This document shows, piece by piece, positions 25,712-38,105 of a stretch of DNA of 64,000 bases (position 1 is its first letter; each line of letters begins with the position of its first letter). This DNA is from Epiperipatus broadwayi. Its lineage: Eukaryota; Onychophora; Udeonychophora; Euonychophora; Peripatidae. The notes beneath the pieces were generated by a model that worked only from the letters and a program-made list of their open reading frames with translations, did no database searches and had not been told where the DNA came from. The DNA is taken from assembly GCA_028023455.1 (NCBI GenBank), contig JAQFVV010000013.1:13778258-13842257 (forward strand), written 5' to 3'. The translations under genes were made by a program, and so were the position numbers.

Positions 25712-27192
25712 CCCCAAGTAAAATACATAAAGTACAAAAATATTTCAAATAATGAAATTTGAATATTAAAGTAAGATATTAAAGTTATGTTTAATACCAC
25801 ATAAGTAGAGCATGAAAGATCTTGAAAGATCATTCTGAGATCAGTCTGGTTTAAGTAACTATAATTAAATAAATTTACCAGCATTAAAATAAGTGTATGT
25901 CATTCATCATCATGAATAATCAATAAAATTAAATCAACAGCCAATCTTATGACTAGACTTGGAATGGGTCTACCATAAACCAGACCAGCTTGGCAATTAT
26001 TTAAACCATTAATTTGGATGCTTATGCTCACCCATAGAATATACAACCATAAAAACAATAATGCTAAGATATTAAAACATGCTGATCATCATCAATTCTC
26101 TGGCCACATAGCACTATTAGTGTACTGGCTAACTATAAATTCTAATTGAGAGTAAACTAAATAAAATACAGTGCATGGACTTTGAAGAACATACTCTTTG
26201 AACTAAATCAGGAATCTTTATCAACTGGTTGTCCCTGCACTAATATACTTCCCCTTTTATATATCAGACCATTATGCACAAATCTAGCTCAAAGAACATA
26301 AGCTCTATAACTGTTATTGTCAACAAGAGATAATGAAACACAATATTCTAAATTATCTAAAATTAAGTTCACTGGAATAATTTTAATAACAATAAAAATG
26401 ATATTAAGGTCTTTAGAATATGGTTATACACCCAAATCTTCTGATCTTGATTAATATACAAAATAAAAACTATCATATTGTGATTTACATGATGAATATA
26501 CAAATTCAAATTATTATATTATGATTTACATATATATTTTAATAGGTTTAATTAAAACCCAGTCAGCACACTGTTGTGTGGCTTAATAATTTCTTGAACA
26601 TATTTGAATTATCATTTAACAATAAACTAAATGATTAAAGTTTACATATAAGTGTTGATTAACATAACAAAATTTAATTTATTACATCATGATTTACATA
26701 TATGTTGCAATACATTTACATAAATATTTATACATATCATCACAGCAATGTGCAGTATAATTTATTATTTAAAATGTAAATTGTCATAAATCTATAAGTG
26801 GCATTCAGTTTTATACATATATATATGTATTTGACATATACATATATATATATAGAAATGTATGTGTACACTGGCATTTATACCAGATATTTTAATTTGT
26901 CACAATAATATATTTTTCATAATTAATTCCATATTGAACATATATAAAATTTACACATCCATGTGTATATATAAAAAAAATTAACACAAGTAAGTTATTA
27001 AATTCTTTCACAAAGTTTTCTTTGTCTTTAAAAAAAATTAAAGTCAATTTTGGAGAGGTCACTCTCAATTAATTAATTACATCTTTAAATTAATCTAAAA
27101 TGATTTATTTTTTCAATTTTTTTTTTTTTCATAGAATCATCAATGAATCAATCATTTCATTCAAACAAAATTTTATTCACTTTCTTTGGATA

Positions 27193-28378
27193 TACACCTG
27201 GGTCTCTTTTTATGCGGACTTATTTAACACAATTTTGAAGTTACGCAATTCACGTTTCACCAGAAGTCGAACTCCGATAATGCGCTATTACTTTAAATAA
27301 TAAATTTTGCACACTTACATTATATTGAAAGTAATAGCATATTATTGGAATTCAACTTTCATGTTAGTAATTTCAATATTTTCAGTGCTTTATAATAGTA
27401 AGATTTTATGCAATAATGAAATTAAAATCATGATTTCTACATTTTATGTATACACACATTAAATTTTACAAGATTATAATGTAAATTTGTTCAAACATTG
27501 TGCATGTTAATTTTGCATTTTAAATCACATTTTGTTTTTGCTTTTTAAAAAAGAACGTAATCAATTATTAATCATTTAGTGTCCACAAGTTTATTTTTAA
27601 AAAGTGAGTAATAGCAGTGAAATGAAATTTGATTTTTAAACAGAATTGAAAATTAAAAAATTAAAGACAAAAATAAAAGTTTAGATACAGAAAAAAATGT
27701 AGAAAAAGATAATGAAACAGAAGTGGAACCTGTTTCTTTCACTTTAAAAATGATTCAAGATGGTCTTCAACTTTTAATCAGTTGGCAAATTATTTTCTTA
27801 CTAATGACCCTAATCACGAACGTGCTCTTAAATTCCACCGAGAACTAAATGGTTGTATGTCTGGATATTGCGAGCTTCATAAACAATTAATAAAATCATC
27901 ATCTCAAAGATTAATTACATTGTCACTAGAAAACCATTAACACAACAACATGAGAGTGAAGTTGGCACTAGTTATAGTTCCTCTTGTGAAGAATCTTTAC
28001 CAGTTTGCAAATGAGCCTGTTTATCGGCAAATACTGTTAATAATTAAAACATGTATAAAAATGTAAATTACTGTACTGTAAATTATGCATAAAAATATAT
28101 TATTTTGAATAAAATTAAATATTATAGTTAAAAAAAGTTTGTCTTGTATCAATTTTTTTTAAATTTGAAATGTTTTATTAGTCATATTTTATTTCCTTAT
28201 TTTTTTTGCGCGAATTTTAAAGTAATTTTACATTGGTGCTTTGCTTTTATGCGAATTTTGAAAAATCACAGATCGCATCCCCCCTTTTTCAATGTAAGTT
28301 ATGTCTATTTTTGCACGATTTCGTTTGCACATGTTTTTTGAGGAACCTATCTATCACGTGAAATGAGACCCAGGTGTA
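27193..28378 (+). mobile_element. Decayed pogo/Tigger-like DNA transposon with TA target duplication
   Basis: The element is 27195-28376 (1182 bp), with perfect 12-bp terminal inverted repeats CACCTGGGTCTC / GAGACCCAGGTG. TA flanks both sides (27193-27194 and 28377-28378). The paralogous segment at about 31705 reads GGATATATAAATTT, exactly the flanks joined across one TA, so the second copy is the empty site. TA duplication is the hallmark of Tc1/mariner-type elements. The subterminal TTTTTATGCGG and ACGCAATTCACG resemble Tigger ends. The interior keeps only a scrap of transposase, and most of the catalytic domain is deleted. Confidence 0.85.
27773..27940 (+). pseudogene. Remnant of a transposase C-terminus inside the Tigger-like element
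   Basis: An open frame reads FNQLANYFLTNDPNHERA, then KFHRELNGC and a Lys/Gln-rich tail before a stop at 27938. The length and texture (helical, with acidic NDP then a KL-rich segment) resemble the extreme C-terminal region after the DDE domain in Tigger/jerky-like transposases. No catalytic Asp motifs are present. The family call rests mainly on the transposon ends and only weakly on this peptide. Confidence 0.45.
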
Positions 28379-29300
28379 TAAATTTTAAATGACTTTAATT
28401 TTTTCCATAAATTATTTAAAGCAATATCATTCTCAAACACATATATCACTTTTATAAAAGTCATTTTAAACCAAAGAAATTGTTTAAAATATCAGTCTTA
28501 ATATATATCACTACCTATCAGCTGAACTTTTTATAAATATATTTATTTGTGTTACTGTGCATACAGATACATCAGCATACATACAATTCTTCAGCAAGCT
28601 TTCTCTTGTGAGACTGGTATAGTCCAAGATTGTAGCTAACTGTTGACCTGCAATGATCTCCATTCAATCTAGGATTTGATAGAATTCAGGATATCAAGCT
28701 GTTTTAGAACACATTTGTAGCTATGAAACACAAAGAAGTTGGGTAATTTTATTTACATATGAATTCAAACTCTACCATCATGAACTATAGAGCAGCTGCT
28801 AGACTTGCCTGGTTTGTCTTTCTTTAGATCTTCATGGGATCTCTGTATAACTCACCAAACATCAATAACTCTGGCTAACTCCTTCTCCTACTAAAAAAGC
28901 TACAGCTCAATCTTTTTATCAACTCTTTTTATATTATCTTGATTAGGTGACAAAAACACATTAATTAAAAACTGTTTTTTTCTTATCTTTGTACTCTTTT
29001 CAAGTTACTTTTAATTAAAAGCTACTTTTGGAATTTTTATAAAAATTTTAAAAAATAGATAAATGTATACAAGCATTAATTAAAAGATTTCAAAGATAGA
29101 TAATAAACATTTTTACAATTTTATCATAAACCATGTTTGTTTTTAATTTCAAAATCAGAATTCAATAAAAGTATTTATTAGACTTTTTTAAATGTTTAAT
29201 TTACTATGAAATTTTATTTTAAATCCAAAATTATTTAACCCTTTACTATGATTTTATTTATTTCAAATAGATGAAAATTCCTTTCAACTTTATATATGCC

Positions 29301-30272
29301 ATATAACACAAGTGTTACATAAATCTCCTTCTGGGAAAAAGGAAAATAGAAATAAAACACTTATCTAACAATATTTTATATAATATACATGCATAATCAA
29401 AACAAAATTCATATCTCAAACTATTTACTTATCATTTTTGAGAGACTTGACAGGCACCTGAGAGCTAACAGAATGACTAGTGACTTGCAATTCTGAGATA
29501 GATAAAGAATTCAGCCATTGGAACCACAAGTTAGCAATGCACCATGAACATCAAGAGAGCTTCCTCAATTTAGACACTATAGCTACCACAACCTTTGATA
29601 AAGGTAATGCAAAAATCTTTGCAAATCCCTGCTTTCTTGGAGCCTTAGCATCTGGAAAATACAAAACTATGCCCTACTTCATTAAGTCTTAGGAGCTGGA
29701 AAAACAAACTATGCCTTGCTCCTTCTCTTGGAGACTTAGTTGCTGGAATCATGGCATGGCTACATTAACTGCACTATGATAAACAATATGAAATCAGAAA
29801 ATGAGTTGGAGCAATAGCTGAAATAGAATACCCCATGGAATTAAATGAAAACATTGCATCCTCAAACCAATGACAAAATACTTCCATCCTTCATCAAAAG
29901 CAAAAATACAGCTAAACAAACTTCAACAATCAAACACCCAATCCAATACTCTACTCATGAACTTTTTTAAACATACATAAAAACTATTTTAGAATTTATA
30001 ATCATCAATACTTTTGGCACATATTTCAAAATAATTTTTAAAATTAATTCTGTGTAAAATGTATATTTTTTTAGTTGTGGTTGAGATCAAAATGAGTGAT
30101 ATTTTTGTAGTGATGATTACCAGTATATGATCATCATAGCTCTAATTTGTGCAACCATTTATAATGATAGCCATCAGTACATGATTATCATCAGCCATCA
30201 TTTGGATAACCATTTATAATGGGATAGGAAAAAGGGGGTGAACCTGGGTGATAAAAATAATCATCATCACCC
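29301..30272. other. Spacer between the duplicated segments
   Basis: Contains a short imperfect tandem repeat at about 30115-30225 (the phrase CATTTATAATG occurs twice, with related ATGATCATCA and ATGATTATCA blocks). It also holds a loose internal repeat near 29610-29750, where TTGGAGCCTTAGCATCTGG recurs as TTGGAGACTTAGTTGCTGG. The 70-codon ORF at 29480-29692 spans part of the latter. I see no family resemblance. Confidence 0.45.
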
Positions 30273-32722
30273 CAACATAAAATGAACAAAGTATAAAAAT
30301 ATTCCAAATAATGCAATTTAAATATTTAAGAAAAATATTAAAGTAATGTTTAATATCACATAAGTACAGCATGAGAGATCTTGAGAGATTACTTTGAGAT
30401 CAGCCTGGTTAACTCACTAGAGTAACTAAAAGTCAAATTAAATAAAGTCACCAGCATTAAAATAAGTAAGTCATTCATCATTATAATCAATCACAAAATT
30501 AAATCAGCAGTCAATCTTATGACTGGACTTCAAATGGATGTACCATAGACCAGAACAAAATTTAGCCTTTGCCAGCTTGGAATAATTATTTAAACCATTA
30601 ATTTTGATGCACCAACTCTAGTGTTCATCCATAAAATATACAACCATAAAAACAGTAATGCTGGAATATTAAAACATGCTGATCATCATCAATGCTTTAA
30701 ACACATAGCACCATTAGTGGTAACTGGATAACTATAAAATAAATTCTGAGACTAAACTAAGTAAAATGTAGTGCATGGACTTTGAAGAATATACTCTTTG
30801 AACCAAACCAGGACCCTTTGTCAACTGGATGCCCTTGCTCTACTATACTTCCTCTTTTATGTATTAGATAATTATGCAAGAATCTAGGTCAGAGAACATA
30901 AATTCTATAACTGATATTGTGAACAAGAGATGATGTAACACAGAATATTCCAAAATTATCTAAAATTAAGTTGACTGAAATCATTTTAAAGGAAAATGAT
31001 ATTAAGGTTTTAGAATATGGTTATGCATATAAGCCTTCTGATTTTGATTAATATACAAATAAAAACTATCACATTGTGATTTACATGATTAATATATAAA
31101 ATTCAAGTTATTACCTTATGATTTACATATATGTTCCAATAGATTTAATTAAAATCCAGATAGCACACAGCTATGTGGCTTAATAATTTCTTGAACATAT
31201 TTGAAATCATTTAACAATAAAATAAATGATTAAAATTTACATATGTGTTGATTAACATAAAAACAAAATTCAATTTATTACATCATGATTTACATATATG
31301 TTCCAATAGGTTCACATAAAATACCTATGCATATAACTGCACCAATGTGTGGCATAATTTATTATTTAATATTGGAATAGTCATAAATCTATAAGTGATA
31401 TCCAGTTTTATACATATTTAACATGTGTGTGTGCATAAAAATGCATGTACACACTGGTATATATATATATATATATTAATTTGTCACAATAATATATCTT
31501 TCATAATTAATTCCATATTGAACATATATAAAATTCACACATCCATGTGTATATATATAAAAAAATGAACATGAATCAGTTATTAAGTTGTTTCATAAAA
31601 AGTTTTCTTTTTTTAAAAAAAAAATCAATTTTTGACAGGTAACTTAATTAATTAATTCATATTTCATTCAAGAAAAATTTTATTCACTTGCTTTCTTTTG
31701 GATATATAAATTTTAAATGTTTTTCCATAAATGATTTAAAACAATATCATTCCTGACTACATATCTCACTTTTAAATGTCATTTTAAACCAAAGAATTTT
31801 ATTTAAAATATCAATCTCAATATATTTCTCACTACTTATTACTTATTAGCTGAACATTATATAAATACATTTATTTGTGCTTCTCTGCATATAGATACAT
31901 CAGCGTATGTACAATTAATTCTTCAGCAAGCTTTCTTTTTGGTGAAACAGATATAATCTATTATTGTCATGATTGGGAAAGATACAACCAGCTAACTTGG
32001 TTTGCATGGTCTCCTTTCTGTCTAGGATTTGATAGAATTCAGGATAGCAAGCTGTTTTCTAGAATACACTTGTAGCTATAAAACACAAAGAAGTTGAGTC
32101 ATTTTCTTAAATGTGATTTCAAACTCCACCATCATGAACTATAGAGCAACTGCTGAACTTTCCCCATTGCCTTCTTTACATCTTCATGGGAGCTCTGTAT
32201 AGCTCTCCAAACAGCAACTACTCTGGCCAACTGTTTCTCTTACCAAAAACTACAGTTTAATCTTTTTATCAACCCTTTTTATATTATCTTGATTAGGTGA
32301 CAAAAATACATTAATAAAAAACTATTTTTTCTTATCTTTTTATTCATTTCAAATTACTTTTAATTAAAAGCTACTTTTGGAATTTTTATTAAAGTATAAT
32401 CTACAAGATTTTTAAAAATAGATAGATAAATGTATACAAGCATTAATTAAAAGATTTCAAAGATAGATAATAAAATTTTTTACAATTATCCGTAGACATT
32501 TTATCATAAAATATTTTTGTTTTTAATTTCAAAATCACAATTCAAGAAAAATATTTATTAGACAGTTTTAAATGTTTAATTTACAATAAAATTTTATTTT
32601 AAATTCAAAATTATTTAACTCTTTACTGTGATTTTATGTATTCCAGATGAATGAAGAAAATATCTACAAAATTTTTGTCCGTGTTTATTTCTACTTTTCC
32701 TTTTAACTTTATATATATATTG
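30273..32722 (+). repeat. Duplicated segment, second copy (transposon-free)
   Basis: Direct paralogue of 25712-29300 lacking the Tigger-like insertion, so it preserves the pre-insertion site at about 31705. It is otherwise colinear. The short ORFs in it (for example 31875-32075) have no conserved counterpart in the first copy and are not supported as genes. Confidence 0.85.
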
Positions 32723-32889
32723 TAACAGAATAAGTATATGCCGTTACATTTCTTTCAAATAAAAGTAGAAAAAAATATATAATCATCCTCAAGTATAAAT
32801 ATATATAAGAGAATTTAATAATTTTATTTAAATATATAATGCACAGATTGCAAATTAGTTATATAATTCTTTAAAGTTTAAAATCTAAA

Positions 32890-34580
32890 AACAAGTTGTT
32901 AATTAGTTATTTTATTCTTAGAATGGAAATGATTTTTTATATTGACATAATTGTCAATAGGCCATTGGGCATAAAGTCAGATAGGAGATAAATTAAAAAT
33001 ACTAGTGATAAAATTTTGAGTTCCCATTCTAAAGAAAGCTGACCAATCACAATGGAAATAAGCACACAGTCCATGGAGAAAAGTAAAGCCAGGTAAAATC
33101 GATCTGGGAATTTGCTGATAAGAATTCACAGGGATATAAAAAGAAAACTTTGCAATTAAGGTGAGATTGGATTGCTCTTACTGATTGCATGTTATTTAAA
33201 TATATTATAAGTGTATTGCAGATCTCCAAAATGTAGGAGTCAGCAATAATTTGCATTTCCCATATTTGCAGCAGCTGAGATGGACTCCAGAGAATGATAG
33301 TTTTCAGAAACTGGCCAGTAACAGACTTGTCTCCACCTAGAACATGAAATGGAAAGAACTTTGAATTGTATTAAGAATTACAAAGATGGATTTTACCCAC
33401 AGCATTGGAAAGTATAAACTTTTTATTTAAATGAAGGATGAACATTAATTATATAATGTGAATTTTTCAAATATTTTAAATGTCACTTAACTTTTAAAAG
33501 AAATCTCTCTCTTATCTGACTAAAATTTTAAATTATTTATTATATTTTTTATATATGTGTTTGATATCATTTCCATTCTCATAATTTCTTTTAAATTAAT
33601 AATTTAAAATAGGCATAAATGGCTGCATAGATTCATAAGATTATGTTAGTTTAAGGTGTGTTAATTTTGGGCTAATTGTTTTGCAGTTAAATCAGTGCTG
33701 GTGGAAAGATGTAAGGATGTTTTATGACAATGTAATTTGAGTAGGTGCATTGGATATTCATTCCCTTGTACTGTGTTAGCATACAGGGCATAATATTCAC
33801 CTGAACATATGACCCAAAAGAGTAGTCATCACATTCTCAATGGTCGTAGACATATTTCTTATGCCATTGATTTTCTTATTCTCTGGTTGTAACAGTAAGC
33901 CGGAAAAGACTGCTATCACCATTTTTCAGAGCAGCTCCTATATATATCTTTCAAATAAATTTTGTTCTTGTATCATGGGGAAGATGCTCATTTCTTCCTA
34001 CCATGTTTCATTATTTCTCTAATGATGTCTTGCTACAGATGTAAATTTTCTGTTAGCATGATTGTGTTAAGCTAATAATCTCATTTTGCATTGGTCACAT
34101 CGGTATATCAGTAAGATAGCATTGGTTTAAATGTGAGACTTTAGCCTAGGATTAAAAAAGATTGGGTTGGTTAATTGCATAATCTATGTAGCACATTCAC
34201 ACTTATTAAAATATTAAAATTGTATTAAATCAATTAAATGCTTCCATGTGTGCATATAATTCGAATCAAATATATTTGGTTAATTTAATTTTCGGAATTT
34301 TCTTTTAATGTGTGTATGCGTAATAATAAAATGTTTTTTAATTAATTTCGGCAGTAATTTATTTTATTGATAATATTTAAAATTAACAATTAGAGATTTG
34401 AATATACAGTGCGATACTTTAATCTCAGCTTCTCCCTGAGCTAATGATTGGTGCTTTCGGTTTAATAAAAGAATAACCTCTCCTGTGTATCTGCCTACTA
34501 CATAAATTTTCCAGGTTTAAATGACTTGGTGGTGCCCTGGTATGGCAATTAGTTTAGGGAGGTTTTGTTGGTTGTTATAA
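32890..34580 (+). repeat. Older duplicated segment, first copy
   Basis: Colinear but well diverged from 49190-50830. Landmarks shared in order are TGGAAATGATT, GGGCATAAA/GGGCATTGCAAAA, AAATGGCTGCATA, TTATGTTAGTTTAAGG, CGGTATATCAG/CGATATATCAG, ATCTATGTAG, and CATAAATTTTCCAGG/TATAAATTTTCCAGG. ORFs in the two copies (33840-34022; 50091-50366) are not conserved. It is either a ~1.6-kb interspersed repeat or an old segmental duplication. Confidence 0.7.
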
Positions 34581-35269
34581 TATATATGCACACACACTAT
34601 GTTATTGTGCACCATGTAACACAAATGTTACAATATATATATATATATTGTAATATAATATAAATAATGTCCACTGTTTAGAGTTGCTACAGGATAATTG
34701 GTCAAGTTACTGTAAAAGAGGGACCATCTTAATAAGATTCCTATAAAGAACAAAAACTTAGTAGGAGGTTTTAAATAATTTTTTATTTATTTTAATTGTG
34801 TATTTCACTTTTATTTATGACTGTTCATTATTTGATAGATTGTATTATAAAAACATCTTAATTAGACTGTGCCTCATATAAATAGACTATCTTAAAAAAT
34901 ATCCTGGTTTACCAAGACAGATAATTCTACTACTTACGGTTTCCATTCACAGCTAACTTTTATACTATCACCATTTTAGGTCCAGTAAGCAATGACAGAT
35001 ACCCATATATTATATGATGGTCCAAGACAGAAAGTAGTAATGGTATTGCATCTCTGCCATTTCCAAATTTCTTGTATGTAGACTCTACTAACAACAATTT
35101 TCTTCCAGGCTGAAATGTTTTTGATTAAACTTATTCTTAATATTTATAGTATAATATTAAGGAATGTTAATATTGATAAGCAGAAGGATTAGAGACATTT
35201 TTTCTCAATTAATAAAACCAAATTTACTAAGATATTTACTAGCGCAGTTTTAAACTGAAATTCTAAATA
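34581..35269. other. AT-rich stretch without a recognised gene
   Basis: Includes a short (TA)n tract near 34635-34650 flanked by TTACAATATA and TATTGTAATA, a small hairpin. Nothing else was recognised. Confidence 0.4.
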
Positions 35270-36254
35270 GATAATAATCTGTCATTCTATATGCACTGTC
35301 CTAGCATATTCATCAACTTTCTCTTGTTGAATATGAGAAAACTCCTGGTTCAAACCATATAATAGAGACTTCAAAAGGTAAGAGTGTTTGTATTATTTGT
35401 GTACCCAAATGCAATTATATAGACCAATTATAGGTATTTTGGATAGACAAGTGTGAATATTTTATATTATTCACTTTACTTCTATTTTATTATTACATGT
35501 ATTAACACTCATGAAATTTTAATCTTTATTGCATGTTAATACTAAGAGATGTTAGAATTAATGTAATTAACAAAGTTAATTACAAACTGTAATTTTAATC
35601 AGATGGTAATCAACAACTGCACATATTAAGCAACATTGTTTTGTTGAATATGAGGAAATTCTTGATCCAAGCCACATGATAAAAACTATAAAAAGATAAA
35701 AGTGCCTATCTTATCTTTGTACCTGAATGCAATTATGTAGGCCAATTATAAGTTTCTTGGATTGAGAGAATGGATATTTTATATTAGTTATTTTACTTCC
35801 ATTTTTACTATGCACATTAACACTCACAAAATATTAATATTTATTGCATGTTAATATTAAGAGATATTAGAATCTTTTCAAAGACTCTATCATGTGACTT
35901 GGATTGGAAGATTTCTCATATTCAACAAAACAATATGATTAATATGATAGTACAGTGCATTGTAGCAGTTGATTACCATTCTGTTTAGAATTACAGTTTC
36001 AAATGGCACTAATAAATATCAGTCAATCATGTTAATTCAAACATCTTTTAATATTAACATGCAGTAAATGTTAAAATTTTTGTAATGTTAATATGCATAA
36101 TAAAGAAAATGAAACTGAATAAAAAAAATTATACTTTCTATCCAAGATGTTAAAACAGGCAAAACTCACTATATGTATTGCCACACACAGCAAGTTAGAG
36201 TAATCAATGGATGCCAGAAGGCATGTGCATAAAATCCCCATCTAGAGCGTACTC

Positions 36255-36313
36255 ATCCAATATCTCCAGACTAGTTTCTGGCTTATGGCCTTCATCAGTG
36301 AGGAGCCTTGGAT
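36255..36313 (-). ncRNA. Hammerhead-ribozyme-like motif, unit 1 (core intact)
   Basis: On the minus strand, ATCCAA pairs with the closing TTGGAT as the outer part of stem I. An internal loop and the inner stem TCCTCA/TGGAGA follow, with one mismatch. The core CTGATGA is intact. Stem II is GGC/GCC around CATAA, with an unpaired A on each side. Then come GAAA, a two-pair stem III (AC/GT, loop TA) and the cleavage triplet GTC. Core bases match the type I hammerhead consensus; the A-A opposition at the base of stem II is a departure from it. Of the three copies this has the best combination of core and stem II. Confidence 0.6.
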
Positions 36314-36708
36314 CTGAGAGCACTGCATCTAGATCTTAGACCTACTGCAACCCTCCAGCAACCACCTTTTATCTCCATTTAATGACAAAACTATGAGACT
36401 TAAACTGAAAACATTTTAATGTTTTCAATCCAAACCCATTAGCTTATATAGTCATATGGGTCTGAACCCAGTTCAGTACCCATACATTTTGGTGTCTTTA
36501 TTTCTTTAATAACCATAGCCACCAATATCCTATTAGGCAGGATTGGTTTTAAGCCAATAAACATCACATGACCACCATCTCTTATGCTTGTGTATAACTG
36601 TTGTTAAAACAGGCAAAACTCACTATATGTATTGCCACACACAGCAAGCTAGAGTAATCAATGGATGCCAGAAGGCTTGTGCATAAAATCCCCATCTAGT
36701 GCCTACTC

Positions 36709-36767
36709 ATCCAATATCCCCAGACCAGTTTCTGGCTTGTGGCCTTTGACAATGAGGAACCTTGGAT
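36709..36767 (-). ncRNA. Hammerhead-like motif, unit 2 (core lost)
   Basis: Stem I ends, stem II and the GAAAC segment are preserved, but the CTGATGA core reads TTGTCAA and stem III reads AC/GT around TG. It is predicted inactive. It serves as a mutated comparator for the other two units. Confidence 0.55.
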
Positions 36768-36996
36768 CTGAGAGCACTGCATCTAGATCTTAGGATCTAA
36801 TGCAACCCTCCAGCAACCACCTTTTATCTCCATTTAACTACAAAACTATGAGTCTTAAACTATATAAGCTAATGGGCTTGGATTAAAAACATTAAGGTGT
36901 TTTCAGTTTAAGACTTATAGTTTTGTAGTTAAATGGAGATAAATGTTTTGCTGGAGGGTTGCATTAGATCCTAAGGTCTTGGTGAAGTGCTCTCAG

Positions 36997-37056
36997 ATCC
37001 AAGGCTCCTCACTGATGAAGACCACAAGCCAGAAACTAGTCTGGGGATATTGGATG
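36997..37056 (+). ncRNA. Hammerhead-ribozyme-like motif, unit 3 (stem I perfect)
   Basis: ATCCAA (36997-37002) pairs with TTGGAT near 37051-37056, and inner stem I TCCTCA pairs fully with TGGGGA (allowing one G-U). The CTGATGA core is at 37012-37018 and GAAAC at 37032-37036. Stem III is minimal, and GTC at 37039-37041 is the predicted cleavage site. Stem II carries one mismatch (GAC opposite GCC) compared with unit 1. Together the copies imply a complete ancestral ribozyme. Confidence 0.6.
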
Positions 37057-37400
37057 AGTATGCACTAGATGGGGATTTTATGCACAAGCCTTCTGGCATC
37101 CATTGATTACTCTAGCTTGCTGTGTGTGGCAATACGTATAGTGAGTTTTGCCTGTTTTAACAACAGTTATACACAAGCATAAGAGGTGGTGATCATGTGA
37201 TGTTTATTGGCTTCTATCCAAGATGCTTATGATCAACCTATATAATTGCATTTAGGTACAAAGATAAGATAGCTGTTCATATCTTGTTAAAATCTCTATC
37301 ATGCAGCTTGCATTGGGAGTTTCCTCATATTCAACAAAATAATGCTGATTAATATGGAAGTACCATGCAACTGCTTGAATTAAAACCAAATTTTGTAACT

Positions 37401-38105
37401 GTAATATAATGTTGTTTTTTATTATCTTAAAATTAAAACAAAGTTAAAAAATAATCACTTGATTCAAATTATTGTTTAACAACTATTAAGATTCCAATGC
37501 ATGCAGTGGACTTTCTTATTGAAATTAGTGATTGTCTGCTTCAACTTATAATAATGTATAAAGGGTATATAATTGGTATTCTTAGACGTTCTTGTGACAA
37601 GACTCCCTCATGGCAAAATCAAAACTACAGTTTACTGAAAATCTACCCATACAGGAAAATATCTAACCTATAGATTCAGTCCCACCTGAAACATAAACAT
37701 GGAGTTATACTATCATTGTGGAAGAAGTTTTTTCAGAAACCAGCAATTTGAAAAAAGAAAAGATTTCTATAGAACAAACTCTTATGTTAAATGGTTATCC
37801 ACCAATTGCTATTAAGAAAACGTTAATCAAATAACAAAAAGAATCAGCAAGAGAAAAGATAAAATATTCATATTTATCCAATAAAATAAGTTACTGAAGA
37901 ATATATTATATTAGGCATGATTTAATTGGGCAAACCAATTGAATCTTTTATTCTCTAAGCATAAAGTTAAAATAAAAGATCAAAGTTCAAGCCTAAGATT
38001 CCAGAATGAATAATAAATTTAATTTGGGATTGAAGTATTGATAGGTTTCAACATTCAATGTTTGAGTAGTGATAAAGTGATAAATAAAATGTATATGTTT
38101 GTATA
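37401..38105. other. AT-rich stretch without a recognised gene
   Basis: No coding, RNA or repeat structure was recognised. Confidence 0.4.

Larger units (their letters stand above)
25712..29300 (+). repeat. Duplicated segment, first copy (contains a DNA transposon)
   Basis: Aligns in direct orientation with 30273-32722 along its whole length apart from an insertion at 27195-28376. Shared landmarks are the GAGATCAGTCTGGTT region, the phrase TTTACATATATGTT, CTTCAGCAAGCTTTC and GATTAGGTGACAAAAA. The copies differ by scattered substitutions and small indels, so the duplication is not recent. No open frame is conserved between copies, so neither is likely to be coding. Confidence 0.85.
36136..37225. 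mobile_element. Composite foldback element with hammerhead-like motifs, 14-bp target duplication
   Basis: TTCTATCCAAGATG occurs at 36136-36149 and 37212-37225. The uninterrupted sequence in the sibling array unit (about 35760) supports an insertion at this point. The body (36150-37211) has three units of one repeat. Units 1 (36150-36600) and 2 (36601-36868) are in the same direction, and unit 3 (36869-37211) is reversed. Each carries a hammerhead-like segment. The switch from unit 2 to unit 3 at 36868/36869 is abrupt, as in a template switch. Single or palindromic relatives lie at 41252-41703, 45276-45515 and 48240-48470. No protein coding is visible, so it must depend on other machinery if it is mobile. 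Confidence 0.82.
35270..37400. repeat. Four-unit inverted array (two direct, two reversed units)
   Basis: A unit of roughly 290 bp, recognised by the phrases TTGTTGAATATGAG, TGCAATTAT and ATTGCATGTTAATA, occurs twice on the plus strand (about 35270-35577 and 35578-35875). It then occurs twice in reverse (about 35876-36010, partial; and 36020-36135 continued at 37226-37400). The array turns around at about 35876. The last reversed unit is split by the composite foldback element at 36150-37211. No coding is recognised. The direct-plus-inverted arrangement resembles the other PLE-like repeat structures in this window. Confidence 0.7.

Noticed and set aside
36150-37211. CRISPR array or satellite interpretation of the repeated units
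   Set aside because: Units are long, few, in both orientations and flanked by a target duplication, which fits a mobile element and not an array of short repeats and spacers.
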